The notes under the pieces are model-generated. The model made no database searches. It saw only the letters and a list, made by a program, of their open reading frames with translations, and was not told where the DNA came from. Source: Lagopus muta (lineage: Eukaryota; Chordata; Aves; Galliformes; Phasianidae). Taken from it: DNA of 64,000 nucleotides. The translations under genes were made by a program, and so were the position numbers. The stretch is from NCBI RefSeq assembly GCF_023343835.1, contig NC_064444.1:16591219-16655218 (forward strand). The letters run 5' to 3'. Position 1 is the first letter of the stretch, and every line of letters starts with the position of its first letter. Shown here piece after piece: positions 12,877 through 26,292 of this stretch.

Positions 12877-15700
12877 GTTTTCTTTGTAGAGAATGCGTTC
12901 ATGCATTTTGTTTCCAATATGTCCTTTCGTACTTCTATGACAGGCTATGATGCAATAAAGAAAAGTATAACTAGAATATAAAAGACAAAGCTAAAAGCAC
13001 ATCTTCATTTAAAAATCCTTCAATTTAATTTTGGTTCCTAATCCTACCATGCAAGAGCACTCCCCTCTGGCTTTGATTGTAGCCTTTCTGACTTGGTTCT
13101 TGTCAATGAGCCCTGGCTTTTTTTTCTCCACAGCAAAATTTCAACATCTTAAGCTCAAATAAACCTTCTAAAGACAAACACTACCTGAAAATCCTCCACA
13201 CAGACAGAAGCAAATAGATAACAAAGATTATACACAGTTTCTTTTTGGATAGAGACCAAATGTTTTATTAAAGATTAACAAGGATCAAAAAACCTATGCT
13301 TTCTTAGCAGGGAAATACAGAGTTGCAAGAGCAAAGCATATGCAAAGATAGAATTCAGCTCAGAGCTCAAGGATGCTATGAAACCAGAAGAGAAAGAAAT
13401 GTCATTTTAGTGTCAGAAAAGCAGGAGGAAGAGATGGGAGGCTGGGCTGTCGAGCAATGTCTGTCCAGGTATGATGCATTTGTGTTTAAAATGTACGTCA
13501 TCAAAGCAGGAAGAAAATTCTGACTCTCCCAGAGATGAGGAAAAAGCTAGTAGCTAGTTGGAATGCAGTTACTATAATTTGACTGGACTACACCACAATT
13601 TACTTAGCAAGCTAATTTAAAGCTCTCTGAGCTCTCAACTAAAAAACTCTGGCCAGCAAATACTGATGTTGGCTTGAATAACATAAAGCCTGCAGCTGTC
13701 TGAGAATCTTTATGTTATCAAATATTTCCATATAAATCAAAATGAATCTAAAACTTAACCAAAGTTCCAGAATTATCTTCAGAGCTTGCCATATATAATT
13801 ATGGTAAAACTTGTATCCTTCCCTACCAGTAAGTAGACTACAGAGGTATTTAGTTTTTCAACTAGATTGCTTTTGTAATGCTTCGTAAGGTGCAACATAA
13901 CCAAATTTCTTTACAATGGAAACAGATTTCTCTAGGAGAGTTCTTTGGAATAGATACTTAGTATCAGGCATATAAGAAGCAGGATACATCATTGGATTAC
14001 AGTAAAACTGCATAAGCATGTTCCCTTTGGAAAGATTTTTGTAAATGCTAAATGTGTTGACTTTTTTTTTCAAATGTTTCAGATCAGTAGAGGAGGAAAC
14101 AATTTAATTTGCTATCATTTGTTCTTTGCTTCTATTTTCTGTACTCCAGTTAGTAAATTAAGAAATTAAACTGACTATTCTAGTTTCACTAATCAGCAGA
14201 AGGCAGGGCCAGGCTCAGGCTGACTTCTTAGTAATGCACTAACATGACATATGAAAACTACTTTTTTGCAGAAAAGTGATAGGGTGAAAAAAAGGATTGT
14301 ATTTCAACTGCTGGTATTAAACAAGTTATGATAAATAATGAGAGACTGTGCGTTTAAACCTGTCCTTACATTCTACCAGTTTAACAGCACCGAGCCCCAG
14401 TTGTGAACCAGGAACCTGCTACACAAGTAGACCTGAAAACTCTAGCTGCCTTGAGCTCTGACTGCATATCAGGAATACATTCTGCCAGATATGGATCAGA
14501 ACCTCTGGGTACTTCCAGGAAACAGGGGTTAGCATCTCCTACAACAGAAAAAGAACTGAATCGGCCCAAAGCACATATGCTCTTAAGATTCATCACTAAA
14601 TTATACTGCTATACTGTTAACTGCTTCCTCAGGGTTGACTTACATCATCTTTGCTACTGTTATGGAGTTGTTACAGATACGTCTGTTTTCTGCTAAGCTC
14701 CATCTATGATCCACGCAGGCAGTAGTTCAACACCCAAACATGTTTAACTTCGTTGGACAGGCTCTTTTGCAAGATACTTGTTTCAAGATACAGCATCTGT
14801 CTTCCCAGTCCTCAGCACAACATCACCTTTGCACAAGTTATGACTGCTTCTAATTGGTGCACCAACATCTCAGTAACAAAGGACTGCCAAGTAATTACAA
14901 ATGGATGTAACACGCCATTGTCAACACACTGCATTTGTAGTTTGGGACGTATCTGCAACACTCATTAACTTTTCTAAATAAGGGACCCTATTTCAAAAGG
15001 TGCGTAGGAAGCAATGCACAAATGTAATCAGTAGGAATTTGCATGCTAGCCTCCCACATTGCATTAAAATGTCCTGGACCACAGGAGGTGGTATGTAGGA
15101 GTGGGTGGGTAAACTTTAGAATAGAGGAAGGTTCTGAATCACTTGAAAATTTTCTTGCTCTTTATTTACGTATTCAATTACTTGTTCAAATTATTACCTC
15201 CTAAGCATTCTTTCTTTACAGAGTTATTTCAAGGCTGAATAGAAGTGCTACATTATTGATGCAAACCTGTCTTTACTCCCACTTCTTCTTCTCTTTAAAT
15301 TTAACAAACAAAATTGTACTGAAAGATGATGAACTAGCTCCCAAAGCAACTCAAAGCTTGCAGTTGTCAGTTGCTATCCAGAATTCATTAAGATGTACAA
15401 TTCCACTACAGCTAAGCTGAAAAACATCTGTATCTTATGGTAGACTGGCACATACTAGAAATCACTAGAAATCACATGGAACAGAAGAAAGAATAAAGAG
15501 CAGAAGAGCTTATGTATTTGAAACATGAGCAAAAAAACAAGGTAGGGGTCAACACAAAAAAATAAAGGTGAAAAAAATGGGTATGGCTTCTATGTTTTAT
15601 GCAAGCTTTAGTAACTATAACTGGAAAAGCTACAGTTCTCATAAAGAAAGTAGAAATGAGTATTATAGCAATTAGGCTTTGAGGTGGTAACAATGACAAA
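12877..15700. other. Non-coding stretch
   Basis: No gene, repeat family or convincing regulatory array is recognised here. A small tandem repeat of a 10-base unit (ACTAGAAATC twice) sits near 15457-15477. Confidence 0.55.
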
Positions 15701-15912
15701 TTTAGGAAGTATTACTTTTCAGAAAGGGTGGTCAGGCACTGGAATGGATGCCCAGGGAGGTGGTGGAGTCACCGAGCCTGGGGGTGTTCAAGGAAAGGCT
15801 GGATGTTGTGTTGAGGGACATGGTTCAGTGGGAGCTACTGGGAATAGGTGAACGGTTGGACTGGGTGATCTTTTAGGTCTTTTCCAACCTTGGTGATTCT
15901 ATGATTCTATGA
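15701..15912 (+). mobile_element. CR1 LINE 3' fragment
   Basis: The fragment begins in the conserved AGGAAG…TTTTCAGAAAGGGTGGTCAGGCAC segment and runs through ATGCCCAGGGAGGTGGTGGAGTCACC and TTGGACTGGGTGATCTTTTAGG to the ATTCTATGATTCTATGA tail. It is 5'-truncated and non-functional. Confidence 0.92.
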
Positions 15913-17238
15913 AAATTTTATCAGAGTTTATTCAATGTATTAAGGCAGAAATGCAGAGTAGGGCTTTAAAACTGCACCTTGCTTAGAGATGCAGCATCAA
16001 CCCATCATCTTCGTTAATGTATGAAAAAGCTTGCTTCATTCAACTAGCATTGTTACAGTCACTTTTGCCTGTTTGTCCTATCAAAGATCTATTCATATCA
16101 ATCTATAATGCAATCTACAGATCATGCATAACCCACAAGGCACACGTTTTCTTCCTAGAATCTAAAGGTGTGTTAGAAACACCTGAGATCTGGAAAAATA
16201 GGATATGAATTCTAATGCTGGGCAGCTATAGAAGGGGAAGACAGCTGTGATTCTAGAGCAGCAAAGCATCAAGCCTAGCCCTTCGTATTCATATCCTGAG
16301 TGATCACTGCAACCTCAGGCAGTTACAGTTGATTGCAAATCTGTGTGTTTATTTTTACACAAAATTGAAACCTCAGCTTACTACACTTAAGTTTTTATTA
16401 GCTTTGCTATGGATTTCTGTTCATTGAGTAAGATTTGCACTTAAATAATAAGCTATATGTAAAAGAAACCATAACTTACAACTTGATACTGAATTGTCCA
16501 TTTCTAGTAATTGACAAAATTTATGCCTTACTTCTACTTCTATCTCAGAAGTAATTATTTACATGATACTTTAAAATTAGCTTGTGGCTTTAAACAGTAG
16601 TTCCAGAATGCACTGTTTTGTCACAGATGTTTCCAAAACCAGTAATTACTCTCAATAAGCACCTGATAATATTGTTTATAATTGGATTTACAAGGGAGAC
16701 CCAATTATTCCAAATACATTAGGGTGTACAGATGCCTGCTTATCTACTTGACAAGGCTGAGGGGAGAATAACTTGAATATTATAGAAGCATTTAAGTATT
16801 CTTCATTATTTTTTTTAACTCCCTAAAATCTCTGCACATAGCCTGCCTCATTTATTTCAGTGCTGCTTTTATGATCTACAGTACAGTTCTAACCTTCAAC
16901 ACATCCACCAGGAGCAGAGTAGCTCCATGGAAACTAAGATTTCTTTTGGGACTGATTTTTTTTTTTAATCTGTCAGTTAACAAATGATCTGGCACAGCCA
17001 ATGCATTTCATTGAGACACATTGAGTATGAAGACAATGTATTTTTCAAGTTTGCTTTACAAATTATTTTCCATATTTAAGTGGTACTAATAGCTTCTGCA
17101 GTTGTAAGGTGAAATAAGAAAGCTACCAATTCCCTATTTGATTTCTGTTACAGTAAACATGCTTAAGAAATAAGCAAGCTCACTGCTTTTGCTGCAGAAC
17201 AGAATGCAGAGTTGTGAAATTCTTAATTATATACTCAC

Positions 17239-17319
17239 TGTACAAGTTCACTTAGGACTCCCAAGGCTGACTAATGATCAGATTCTTATCTTCATTTTTA
17301 GATAAAAGTAAATCATGTC
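17239..17319 (-). other. Candidate minus-strand exon (81 nt)
   Basis: On the minus strand, an acceptor TTGTTTATTTTTCCAG precedes the segment and a donor ACA|GTGAGTATA follows it. One frame is open from the acceptor and ends in TAA (HDLLLSKNEDKNLIISQPWES). The frame matches the ATG frame of the candidate exon at 21164-21251. No known protein is recognised; it could be the end of a non-coding RNA or chance. Confidence 0.25.
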
Positions 17320-19209
17320 CTGGAAAAATAAACAACTGCTTTGCCCTGCGTCCACAAAACTCCCAAATAAAAAAACGATTAATAAAGCATCTGAGATTGA
17401 CTGACGTAAAAGCATTTGGATCTCTCTCTGAATTCACACCCAAGTTCAGAACATCGTATGAAACAGCCTTCAATCAGATACAGGCTGGGCTTATCTTCAG
17501 AAGGCTTGTATTTTTAAGATATAACATTACAAACACTAGGCAATTCAAATGGGTATTTAGTTACTTAAGGGGGATCCCTGCAAAAACATTTTGCATCAGG
17601 AAGATGTCCGTTCAGCATAGCTGGTTGCCTATTATGCAAATACTTCTTGAAATACTTGCTAAAAAACACTCTAAACTTCTAAGACAAAGCATTTACAACA
17701 ATTTTAAATAGTAAGGAGGGAAATTTTATTTCATTTACAAAGCCACTTCCACTTCAGCAGTGGTCTAAACGCTGAAAGCAGAAAATGTAACTATTTTAAT
17801 GTGTATTTCATATAATTCCTCTTTTTCTTTGGCATGAAGGTAAACCTCTAGCAGTTACTGAGAAACTTCAAAGCAGTATTAATCCTTACTGGTGTGCTGT
17901 AGTAAAGCCCTTTGAGATTTAAGGATACATTATTTTTGCAAGATCTAAAGGAAATCTAGGAAGTCATTAGTCTGCAGAGTAACTGTGCAGTGCAGCAGAA
18001 CGGGGAGCGGGAGGAAGAAGGAAAGTTGTCTGAAATCAGTGTGTATATATTAGGTGTAAATCCAGATCTAATTTTTTTTGTTAGAGAACAGAATTACACT
18101 ATACCATATACTTCACACTGTACCAGTGTAACACCTGTAGAAATTGCCATTAACTTTTACATATTTAAGCATAGCTTTGTTTGTTTGTTTTTTTTAATAA
18201 ATATCATCTTTGAACCAAGATGCCCTTCTGTTTGCAGCTGTAGTTGTCCTAGATTAGGTCTGACAGCAAGCTCGTGGTAACTAACATCACTGTGACCTTT
18301 GTACTTCATGGTTTACAAAGCAATTCCTGAGAAAACACGCGGAAAACTCATCTTTAGCTCACTTGCCAAAGATTTATGACATGCAGTAAGGTTAAATAAA
18401 TAATGATGTACAAATGTATCTCTGGTAAGAACTGAAAAACCTGCCTATAGCTCTTGGACCTTTTGAGGTGCATCCTTTCACTGCGGGATGCAGAGCAGTT
18501 GTAGAAGCAGATATTTTTATCTGTGAGCATTTCCTATGTGATGTTTGAGGGGAATTACACTCTTGAGAACTACTGTCCAAAATTTCCTGCCTTTTTAGGT
18601 ATGTCCTGCAAAATTGGCAAGGAGAACAAAAAACACATATGCTTACTTTACATGAAGGTAACTTTCTGTTTTTGTGGCTATGAATACTCATTTTCTGATT
18701 TAGCAGAGAATTACCTATCACAAAATGCAAAAGCTAAAGGACAAGCTGACTTTAACTAGCTTTCATTTTGCTGCATGTTTAAACAATGCACATAGACAGA
18801 CATTACAAATGTGGGTTTTTAGAAAACAAAAAAAAAAACCTTAAAATTATTACTGTAAAGCCAACTTTGCTTCCTTTTAACACTAGTTATACAAAGGATT
18901 CTGATCATGAGAGTACTTAAACAGGGGAAGCTTAACAGGAACGTCAATACACCAGCATCCTGTGTACTACAGTGCTTTTCTTTTTTTGTTCAGTAATTCT
19001 ATTCATAAACACATTGTGTGTTAGTTTGAAGCTAGGCTAAAGTTAATCTGCAACCCCCAAAAGTATTGTAAGAAAAAAAATGTTTCTTTGCCATCAACTG
19101 TTTAAGGGGAAAGTATAGCAGACACGTGCCTTAAGAAATGAAAATCACAGTTCTTAGAGCTCATATTTGTCAGAAAGCTGAAGCAGGGTATTAACATCCA
19201 ATAGTCTCC

Positions 19210-19223
19210 ATTGCCATAGCAAC
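19210..19223 (-). promoter_or_regulatory. RFX X-box-like palindrome (13/14)
   Basis: On the minus strand the sequence is GTTGCTATGGCAAT, one base off the X-box form GTTGCYATGGNAAC bound by RFX factors. It is one of several near-matches in this interval. Confidence 0.35.
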
Positions 19224-19339
19224 GTGCGCTTGTCAGATCAGGGCTGATTTGATGCAGGCACCTTAAAGGCAGAAATAATCTTCTAACTCTTAATACAAAG
19301 CTCCAGATTTCAATAGGATTTTCATCTCATTTCTTTTAG

Positions 19340-19380
19340 GAAGGTAATACTGTTATACAATGCAAGGTGCACGCCTCAAG
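19340..19380 (+). other. Candidate plus-strand exon (41 nt)
   Basis: A strong acceptor (TTTTCATCTCATTTCTTTTAG) precedes the segment and a good donor (AAG|GTAAGCTAT) follows. It has one open frame but no known homology. It is opposite in strand to most other exon-like segments, so it is a useful reminder that such patterns can arise by chance. Confidence 0.2.
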
Positions 19381-21163
19381 GTAAGCTATCTGATCTGGAT
19401 CTGTGCAACCTGCTCTTTACTACAGCAATGTTCTCAGGTATGTAATGCAGCCAGGCATGTAAGAGGAAACCCTGGCTGCAAGTTTCTTGTGTGGAAAATT
19501 GTAAATGAAAATAATCTGGTCTGGGTACCTAATTAGCATTTATACAATTGCTGTTCCCCTTGGAATCAATAGAGATCCTGCTCCCTTTATTTCAGGAAAA
19601 GCAAAGATTTGTTCAATTTTGACCTACAGTCAAGTCAGCCATAAGATAAGCCATAAGGTAGCATAGCATATACAGATGGACAAAGAGGGAGAGAAGTGCA
19701 GAGTTATGTTTTATGCAATTTTACATAGAAAGTTGGCATGAGAAATACTGTTATGCAGCTTTGAGTCTGTTATTACTCAATTACTATTGCTACATATGCA
19801 ATAATTTCTTTTCTTTGTTATTTGATTAAAATAAAGAATTGCAATGCAAAAAGCTCTCAGCTAATGCGGCACAATTTAGAGGAATTCATCACACATTACT
19901 AAGCTTGGTTTCCACTGCAGTATGCTGTAGTTTTGAACCTTTGCACATTTTTAATAAATCAAGCATTGTGATATTCAAAAATGCATGCAGATTGAAATGT
20001 TAATGTTTTGGAAACTGAGGATTGAATCTTGCTTAAGTGTAAGCATTATGTATATTCAATACTGTGTTATTCGTGCTTTTTGATTGTACGTTTTTCCTTC
20101 CAAAATTGGCTCATTCCTTTGCTGGAGGACAAATACAGAGATTCCCATGGAAATATTACCTCAGTCACATAACTGCATCTTACATTGCCTGAATCAACTT
20201 GCATACACATGCTTATTCTGTAGCATAATCTGTCTGTAGAGCAAATTATTCAAAATCCCAAGTCATTTCTAACAATTCACGCAGTAAGAGATGGTTTTGC
20301 TTCACACAGTTATAGACTCCTTTAAATTGACCCCATAACTTATCTAGTTTGCAATAGTACTAAGAGTCAAAAAAATTATGCTGCTTTGTGATCCTTCTTC
20401 AAACATGAGCAGTCAGTGTGGTTTGCTTTGAACTAAACCATCCTAAAACAAAGATCCTTTCTTCAAATATAGTTTCATACTTCTGTGTTCAAACTTCAAT
20501 GGTAGGTTTAAAAAAGTTTCTTACAGACTTGCTGAAAGATTTTTCTATGAATCCGATTAAGCCATTAGCAGTACATGTTTGAGACACACACTGAGATACC
20601 CCACAGAATGGCAAACAGATAACCCAGTAAGTCACAGCAGGTACTTTCCACTTCATATTAAGTAGCACTACTTGCTCGTTATGTGTCTTAATCATTACTA
20701 TAAGGCTTATGATGTGCTTGGACTTGCAATAATTTAAAATATTTTACAATGTTTATTCATATCAGGTGGTTTGCAGGGTCACCTGAGCATTGGCTGCTCA
20801 AGGCAATATGAAATCAAAAAGATTCTAGTGAGATGAGATAGTTTCTCACATCTATTGTTTTCTGGATCTTTTTTAACAAAGCCTGCCAGCCATCTTCTTT
20901 CCTTTTAAATAAGGCATTAGACAGGAGTACAATAAAAACTTCTTTTTAGAATTTAGAATACTATTGAATGCTATTTAGAATACCAGTTTCAAATGTTCAA
21001 TTTGAAACCCAACTACAATAAGAACTGTAATCGTAATTGAAAACCTGTTGGATTTATCTCTAAAACTAAATTCCCTGTAATCCTCCAACTTGGAACTGAG
21101 TATTTATAGGAGTCTCCTACTATACTTGACTCATCTTTTAAAAAATGTTGTTAAAAAAGTTAC

Positions 21164-21251
21164 CTTGAACACATTTTGCAGCACTCCACGTTCTTCCTTC
21201 ACTCATTGTTTCTGGGGCGCTTCATCTCAGGCTCTCTTTCTTGGTCAATGG
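21164..21251 (-). other. Candidate minus-strand exon with an ATG (88 nt)
   Basis: On the minus strand, the acceptor CATTCTTTTTTTTAG precedes the segment and the donor CAAG|GTAACT follows. It holds an ATG in a good context (A at -3) with upstream stops in the same frame, encoding MSEGRTWSAAKCVQ up to the donor. Joined to the candidate exon at 17239-17319 the phase fits and gives a frame of about 36 codons ending in TAA. No known protein is recognised. Confidence 0.3.
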
Positions 21252-22620
21252 CTAAAAAAAAGAATGTATATACACAGTTAAAAAAGAAAGAAAGAGAGAA
21301 AGAACAGCACCAAGACAGCAACACATAACACTTGTTAGTAAAACAAAAATCCTTTACAGAAAAAAAATTCATGAAAAAGCTGATCTTTCTAATTCAAAGA
21401 AAAGTACTTATTACAGAGAAACGTTGCATCAGCACTGTTAAGCACCACAGCTACTGTGCCTGGACTAAAATATGATGGTGGGATACAGTCTAAAACAACA
21501 CTTCAGAACAACAGAAAAACAGGGCTAGGGAAGTGACAAGAAACACACATCTCCTGGACTCCACTGGCAAAGAGCACAGATCACACACATCTAAACTGTC
21601 CTTAGCAGCTACTAAATTTGTTTGGTCTATCTCAATAGATTCCAGTTGTTTTAAGAGTCTCACGTTTAGCTACAAGTAAAAAGCTTTATACCAAAGTAAT
21701 TCCTAATTGCTAAAAAAGTACACAAAAGTCCTGTCCTCTCTCCAGTAGGTACACAAAAACAATCTCTCACTATCGCCTTGTACATACCAAAAGAGTATTA
21801 CCATACCATCTGAAGCTTGAAGCAAAGAACAAGTCTCCTACCCTGTGAGAAATGCAGGTCCTTCATTGATACTGACGAAGGGGAAATGAGTACAGGAATA
21901 CTAGTCAGAAAACCACTTAACCTGCTAAATATGCATTAGCATGACTGCTGTCAATCATAACACTCTGCACTGACTAGGTGCAGAAAGCTTTAAGCCTTAA
22001 TAAACTGACATATACTGTCAGTTACAATTTTACCTTGTCCTTCTAAAAGGGTAATACAGAGCGTATTTCAAAGTACTGTGTGAAGTACAGAACACTGAAA
22101 GCATCCAAAACTGTTATATAAGACCAACTAGAAGGCAGGAAATTGCAAAGCTCCATTAAAGATTAGTTAATTACTTCACAATACTCACCTGGGAGAAAAC
22201 AATGTGGGTTTTTGTTATTGTTTGTTTGTTTCTCCACTCTCTGCAGCTGCTGAAAAACAGCTGCCTGTTTTGCAGGGTAAAATTGAGAATTACTAGTTTC
22301 TGGGCAGCTGCTACACTTGCATGAAAACACTCAGCTTTTTGAAAGAGCTGGAAAAGATGTGGAGCTACATCTGTGGTGTATTCAAGTAATTCAGCATGAG
22401 ATAGCAGTAGCATGTCACATTTTGACCAATACATGAAGGAAGAGAGTTGGTATAAAATTTAGTTTTTGCCCTCTATGTACACTGTGTGTTTACTATGTTA
22501 ATTTCTTGTTTGCTGGTTTTGCATCCTAGAATTCAGACCAGGAATTGTTACACACACCTTGCATTTCCACCAGAACCTTTCATTAGAATTCTAGTTTCAA
22601 AATCCAGTCACTATACTTAC

Positions 22621-22681
22621 CTTTTGAAATACCCAATATAACCTTTTCAAGTAGGTAAAATGACAGTGGTCTTTACACTGA
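22621..22681 (-). other. Candidate minus-strand exon (61 nt)
   Basis: On the minus strand, an acceptor CCATGGCTCTCTCTGCAG precedes the segment and a near-ideal donor AAAAG|GTAAGTATAG follows. One of three frames is open (CKDHCHFTYLKRLYWVFQK), ending exactly at the donor. No family is recognised. It could be an exon of a non-coding RNA. Confidence 0.35.
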
Positions 22682-23058
22682 CTGCAGAGAGAGCCATGGA
22701 CAGATTACTTAGAAATAAATTTAATTACAATGCTTACAAGTCACAATCACAGAACAGCTTAGTTCTCCACTAAGGCAATCAATCCAGTGTGTAGTACTGT
22801 ACAAAGCCGAAATCAGGTTAGCACAACAGTTGTTCAGACGTAGCTTATACCTACCTAAGCCAGAAGTTAATCTTTAAGAGACAGAATTCCAGATTTGCAA
22901 TACATTATCTACTTCCACAGAATATTTTTTCTTTTCAAATAATGTTTTGAAACCTCTTAAAATATATAGCTCATTATGAATTTGATCTATAGTTGGATAT
23001 CTTCCAACTTTAGGGTTGGTGGTATTACTTAAATGTATTTCTTCCTGAAGTTACAGTA

Positions 23059-23611
23059 TGTAGGTTGCTACCAAAGCAATGCCTTCTATTTATTTCCATA
23101 GAACCTACAAGGATACAAAGTACACAATAACATTATTTGATAGATCAGATTCTCAGCTGTAAAATTCTGTTTCTCAACAGTCACCACCACTAGATATGCA
23201 TTTTTGTCAGTGATGAACAAGAGCCAGCATGCTGCACTCATTAAAATCTGCTCCAATGGAGGTGACCTATTGCTGCTGTCACCACTGCTGAAACACACCA
23301 CCCACCACATCAGCGTGCTCACATCCACTGCCTGATCTCCACAAACACTCAGCAACTATCAATGAATGTCAATGGGTGCATTTCTTGTCCTGCATGGAGG
23401 AATTCATTTCCACACCTTTGCTTCCTACAGGCTTCTGTGTCAGTTGCCATTCTGTCAGACTGCCCCTCTGCTGCCATCTGTCACAGAGCTACAAAACGTA
23501 ATGGAATATTGGTGGGAACACTCATCCTTTACTGCCATACCACCACCATCTGCCTCTGACACTGTGGGCCAACATAATAAGATACAAGCATTACTTTTGG
23601 AGCAGTCCTCA
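23059..23611 (-). mobile_element. Non-autonomous mariner-like element (Galluhop/Mariner1_GG-like)
   Basis: The left end (GGTTGCTACCAAAGCAATGC, 23062-23081) is an imperfect inverted copy of the right end (GCATTACTTTTGGAGCAGTC, 23588-23607), and both ends are flanked by TA, the mariner target site (23057-23058 and 23612-23613). The element is about 553 bp, far shorter than the roughly 1.3 kb of an autonomous mariner, so the catalytic part is deleted. On the minus strand the N-terminal part of a transposase-like frame persists (GDQAVDVST…WVVCFSSGD), which resembles the helix-turn-helix of mariner transposases. It is decayed. The family name is from memory of chicken repeats. Confidence 0.75.
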
Positions 23612-23613
23612 TA

Positions 23614-25870
23614 TTTAATTCAGGGTAAGAAAGGATACCAGCCCCATATCCTGGACTCCTAAACGTACATACAGGACACCATCAAAATACCAGCATAATG
23701 TGGGTGTGTGTTTAAAATCAGATAAAGTACGTACACACAAATGTAATTTCAACTTGCTAAACTTACATACCCAGCGTGTAATACAATAGCAATGTTGCTA
23801 TGGGAACAGGCTCTCAACAGAAGTAGATCACTAAGCAATGACACATGACAAAAGCACAGTTTTTGATCCTTTCTGTACACGTTAGAGTGGAGAGCAAACA
23901 CACCAAAGCTTAAGGCTAACTGATACAGAAGATTCTTGCGGTGATCACTTTGCTTTACGCAGTAAAGAATATTACTTGCTTATGGCTACAGTCTTTCAAG
24001 GGTGTAAGAACTTTTTTCCCTCATCTTAATATTGTTTACTTTTCATTTGTAATTTCCTGTCTTATTATCAAGTCCTTCCCTTTCTGCTTTGTTTCCACAT
24101 AAATGCATTTTAAATGCTAATACTTCCTTCCATTGAATGCCTCTCTTTCTTCTCTTTGTGTAAATTTCTTTCATGACTTTCAGTCCTCCTTTGTATGTTA
24201 CGCAGCCTACCTTTCCTCAGAGCTATGCACAACTCCTCCAACAGGGAGGCCTCCATGTGTTCAGAACTACAGTAAGATTGGTATTTTCATTCAACAAAAT
24301 GAATGCAAATTTCTTCTTCCTATCTCCTCAAAAGCCAACAGACAGTCTCTTCCCTCGTGAAAAGAAATCTCTGTTTGCCCTCAAAGTCAATTCTACTCTC
24401 CCTGCTTTATTTTCAGATCCTCAGTACAGCATGCCTGGCAAATAGGAGGCCACTGCATAGGAAACCAAATCACTCGAATCAGCAATTCATCATTAACAGC
24501 AGATACCATGTAGTTGTATGGAAATAATCCGAGGTGATCTAGGTATGAAGATGATAATCTTATGCATGGTTGGTTGGGAGTAGGTTTATAATCACTCATA
24601 AGGTAGTTCTCTTAGCTTAACTGGTGTGTCAAATGAAAATGAATGGCAAGATGTGCCCTGGATATTGTCCCACACCCTTGTAACACGCACTGATGGTCGA
24701 CGTGGCATCAGCATTCTTAGTAACGAGTTATAAAGCTACCTCCAACACTACCATTTTTTCTAAATAGATATTGTCACTGCTTTTTGTCCCATACAGTGAG
24801 TGAATTTCAAAGGTACATTCTCATCTGCTCTTTCAAAAATATTTAAGCAATTTCAACTGTTCATTTCTTCCTGCCACGTACAGCAGCAGGATGCCTTATG
24901 TAACAGATGCTGTACATAAACCGATACAATATAACCCTTACACCCCAGTACAGTGTAGCCAAGGACAGCGACAGTGTAGCAGTACTCCAGAAATTTCTTT
25001 ACTTAATTCCTTCCTTTCATTTGTCCATTACAATTTTATTCTAGATTTTTGTAGATATTTCACGTTTGCTTTTTCTTTTGAATACTTACTGAAGCCTATA
25101 AACTAATAACTTGCACAAATAGGATCCCATCCTTAGGTCTGGAAGCCATCCTGTAGTTTATCTGACATTTCAAACTGTTAGTCAGACATTGGCAGCAACA
25201 AGAAAACTTCAACTGAAGTGGAAGGTAACATTTTCAGTTTTCTAATTTCTTCTTGTTCCACAATTATTTCTCTGCATCAGCATCCTCAGGAATTTTTAAG
25301 TCAAATATAGACTTTCTAAACTGCCAATAGCTACACTTCCATCTGCGATCTGAACAGTCAAGCTGAGCTCCTTCTGCTACACATAATACTTACACCACCA
25401 TTACTAATAAGTATTGTGAAATTAGAATTCTGCAGACATTTTCTAACGATCTACAGGCAGAACATAACAATTCACTCTTTCACACTTTTACTGTTCCTCC
25501 AATTATAGATCTCATAAAAACTAATTCTGTAAGGTAACAGTTTTAAATCTCAGCAAAACTAAATGAGAGAGAACTAAATTAATATGCTAACATAATAAAT
25601 ATTTCAGAACCACGAGTATAACAGCACGTCTGCAGGACTGTCCACTGAACAGGTGAATAGCACCAGTTTGGCAGAGCGACAGCCACCAGCATTCATGATT
25701 CCTTTTTTTTTTGCTATGCAGCAAATAATAGCTGCTGCAAAATTGTCCCAGCAAAATTACTTTTCTATGACTTACGGAGACTCCAATGAAGTGATCAGTT
25801 CTCAGCCCCTACCTGGGCTTTACAAGTAAAGCATAGCCTTCTGCTTTGAGCAAGTGTGAAATTCAGCACT
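23614..25870. other. Non-coding stretch between two mariner-like copies
   Basis: No gene or other repeat is recognised. It contains an X-box-like palindrome at 23794-23807. The short open frames here have no recognisable homology. Confidence 0.5.
23794..23807 (+). promoter_or_regulatory. RFX X-box-like palindrome
   Basis: GTTGCTATGGGAAC fits GTTGCYATGGNAAC, the X-box recognised by RFX factors, at all fixed positions. It lies just right of the mariner-like element but outside it. Confidence 0.4.
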
Positions 25871-26292
25871 CTCTGATAGAGAAGCTCTCAGCTACAAAAC
25901 ATTATTTATCAACATATTGAACACAGTTAGCTGTGTGTTTTTGCCAGCAATCTACAACACCCTGCATGTTGTGCTTGTAAAAATCTGCACCACCAGAGGA
26001 GACCCACAGTCACCACTGCTGAAATGCACCACTCCACCACCTCAGTGTGCTCCCATCCACTGCCTGGTCTCCTTAAGTGTTCAGCAAGCTTCAATGAGTG
26101 TTTATGGTGCCATTTTTTTCCACAGGGAGGAATTCAATTCCACACAATTCCACATCAGACTGCCCCTCTGCTGCCATCTGTCACACAGCAGTGTGTAATG
26201 AAATACTGGTGGGAATGTTCAACCCCTACCAATATCCCACCTCTGACACTGTGGGGCAATATAACAAAACAGGAGGCATTACATGCTCAGCA
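25871..26292 (-). mobile_element. Second mariner-like copy, left end lost
   Basis: This copy aligns with the element at 23059-23611 from its CTCAGCTACAAAAC segment (23152 in the first copy) to a decayed right end (GGAGGCATTACATGCTCAGC). Shared blocks include ACTGCCCCTCTGCTGCCATCTG. It has the same orientation and the same overall internal structure as the first copy, so both derive from one deleted subfamily. The left terminal repeat and about 95 bp next to it are missing. Confidence 0.75.

Larger units (their letters stand above)
15913..23056. other. Non-coding stretch with exon-like segments
   Basis: No recognisable coding gene or transposon lies here. Exon-like segments bounded by good splice signals on the minus strand lie at 17239-17319, 21164-21251 and 22621-22681, and one on the plus strand at 19340-19380. 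They are listed separately. Confidence 0.5.
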
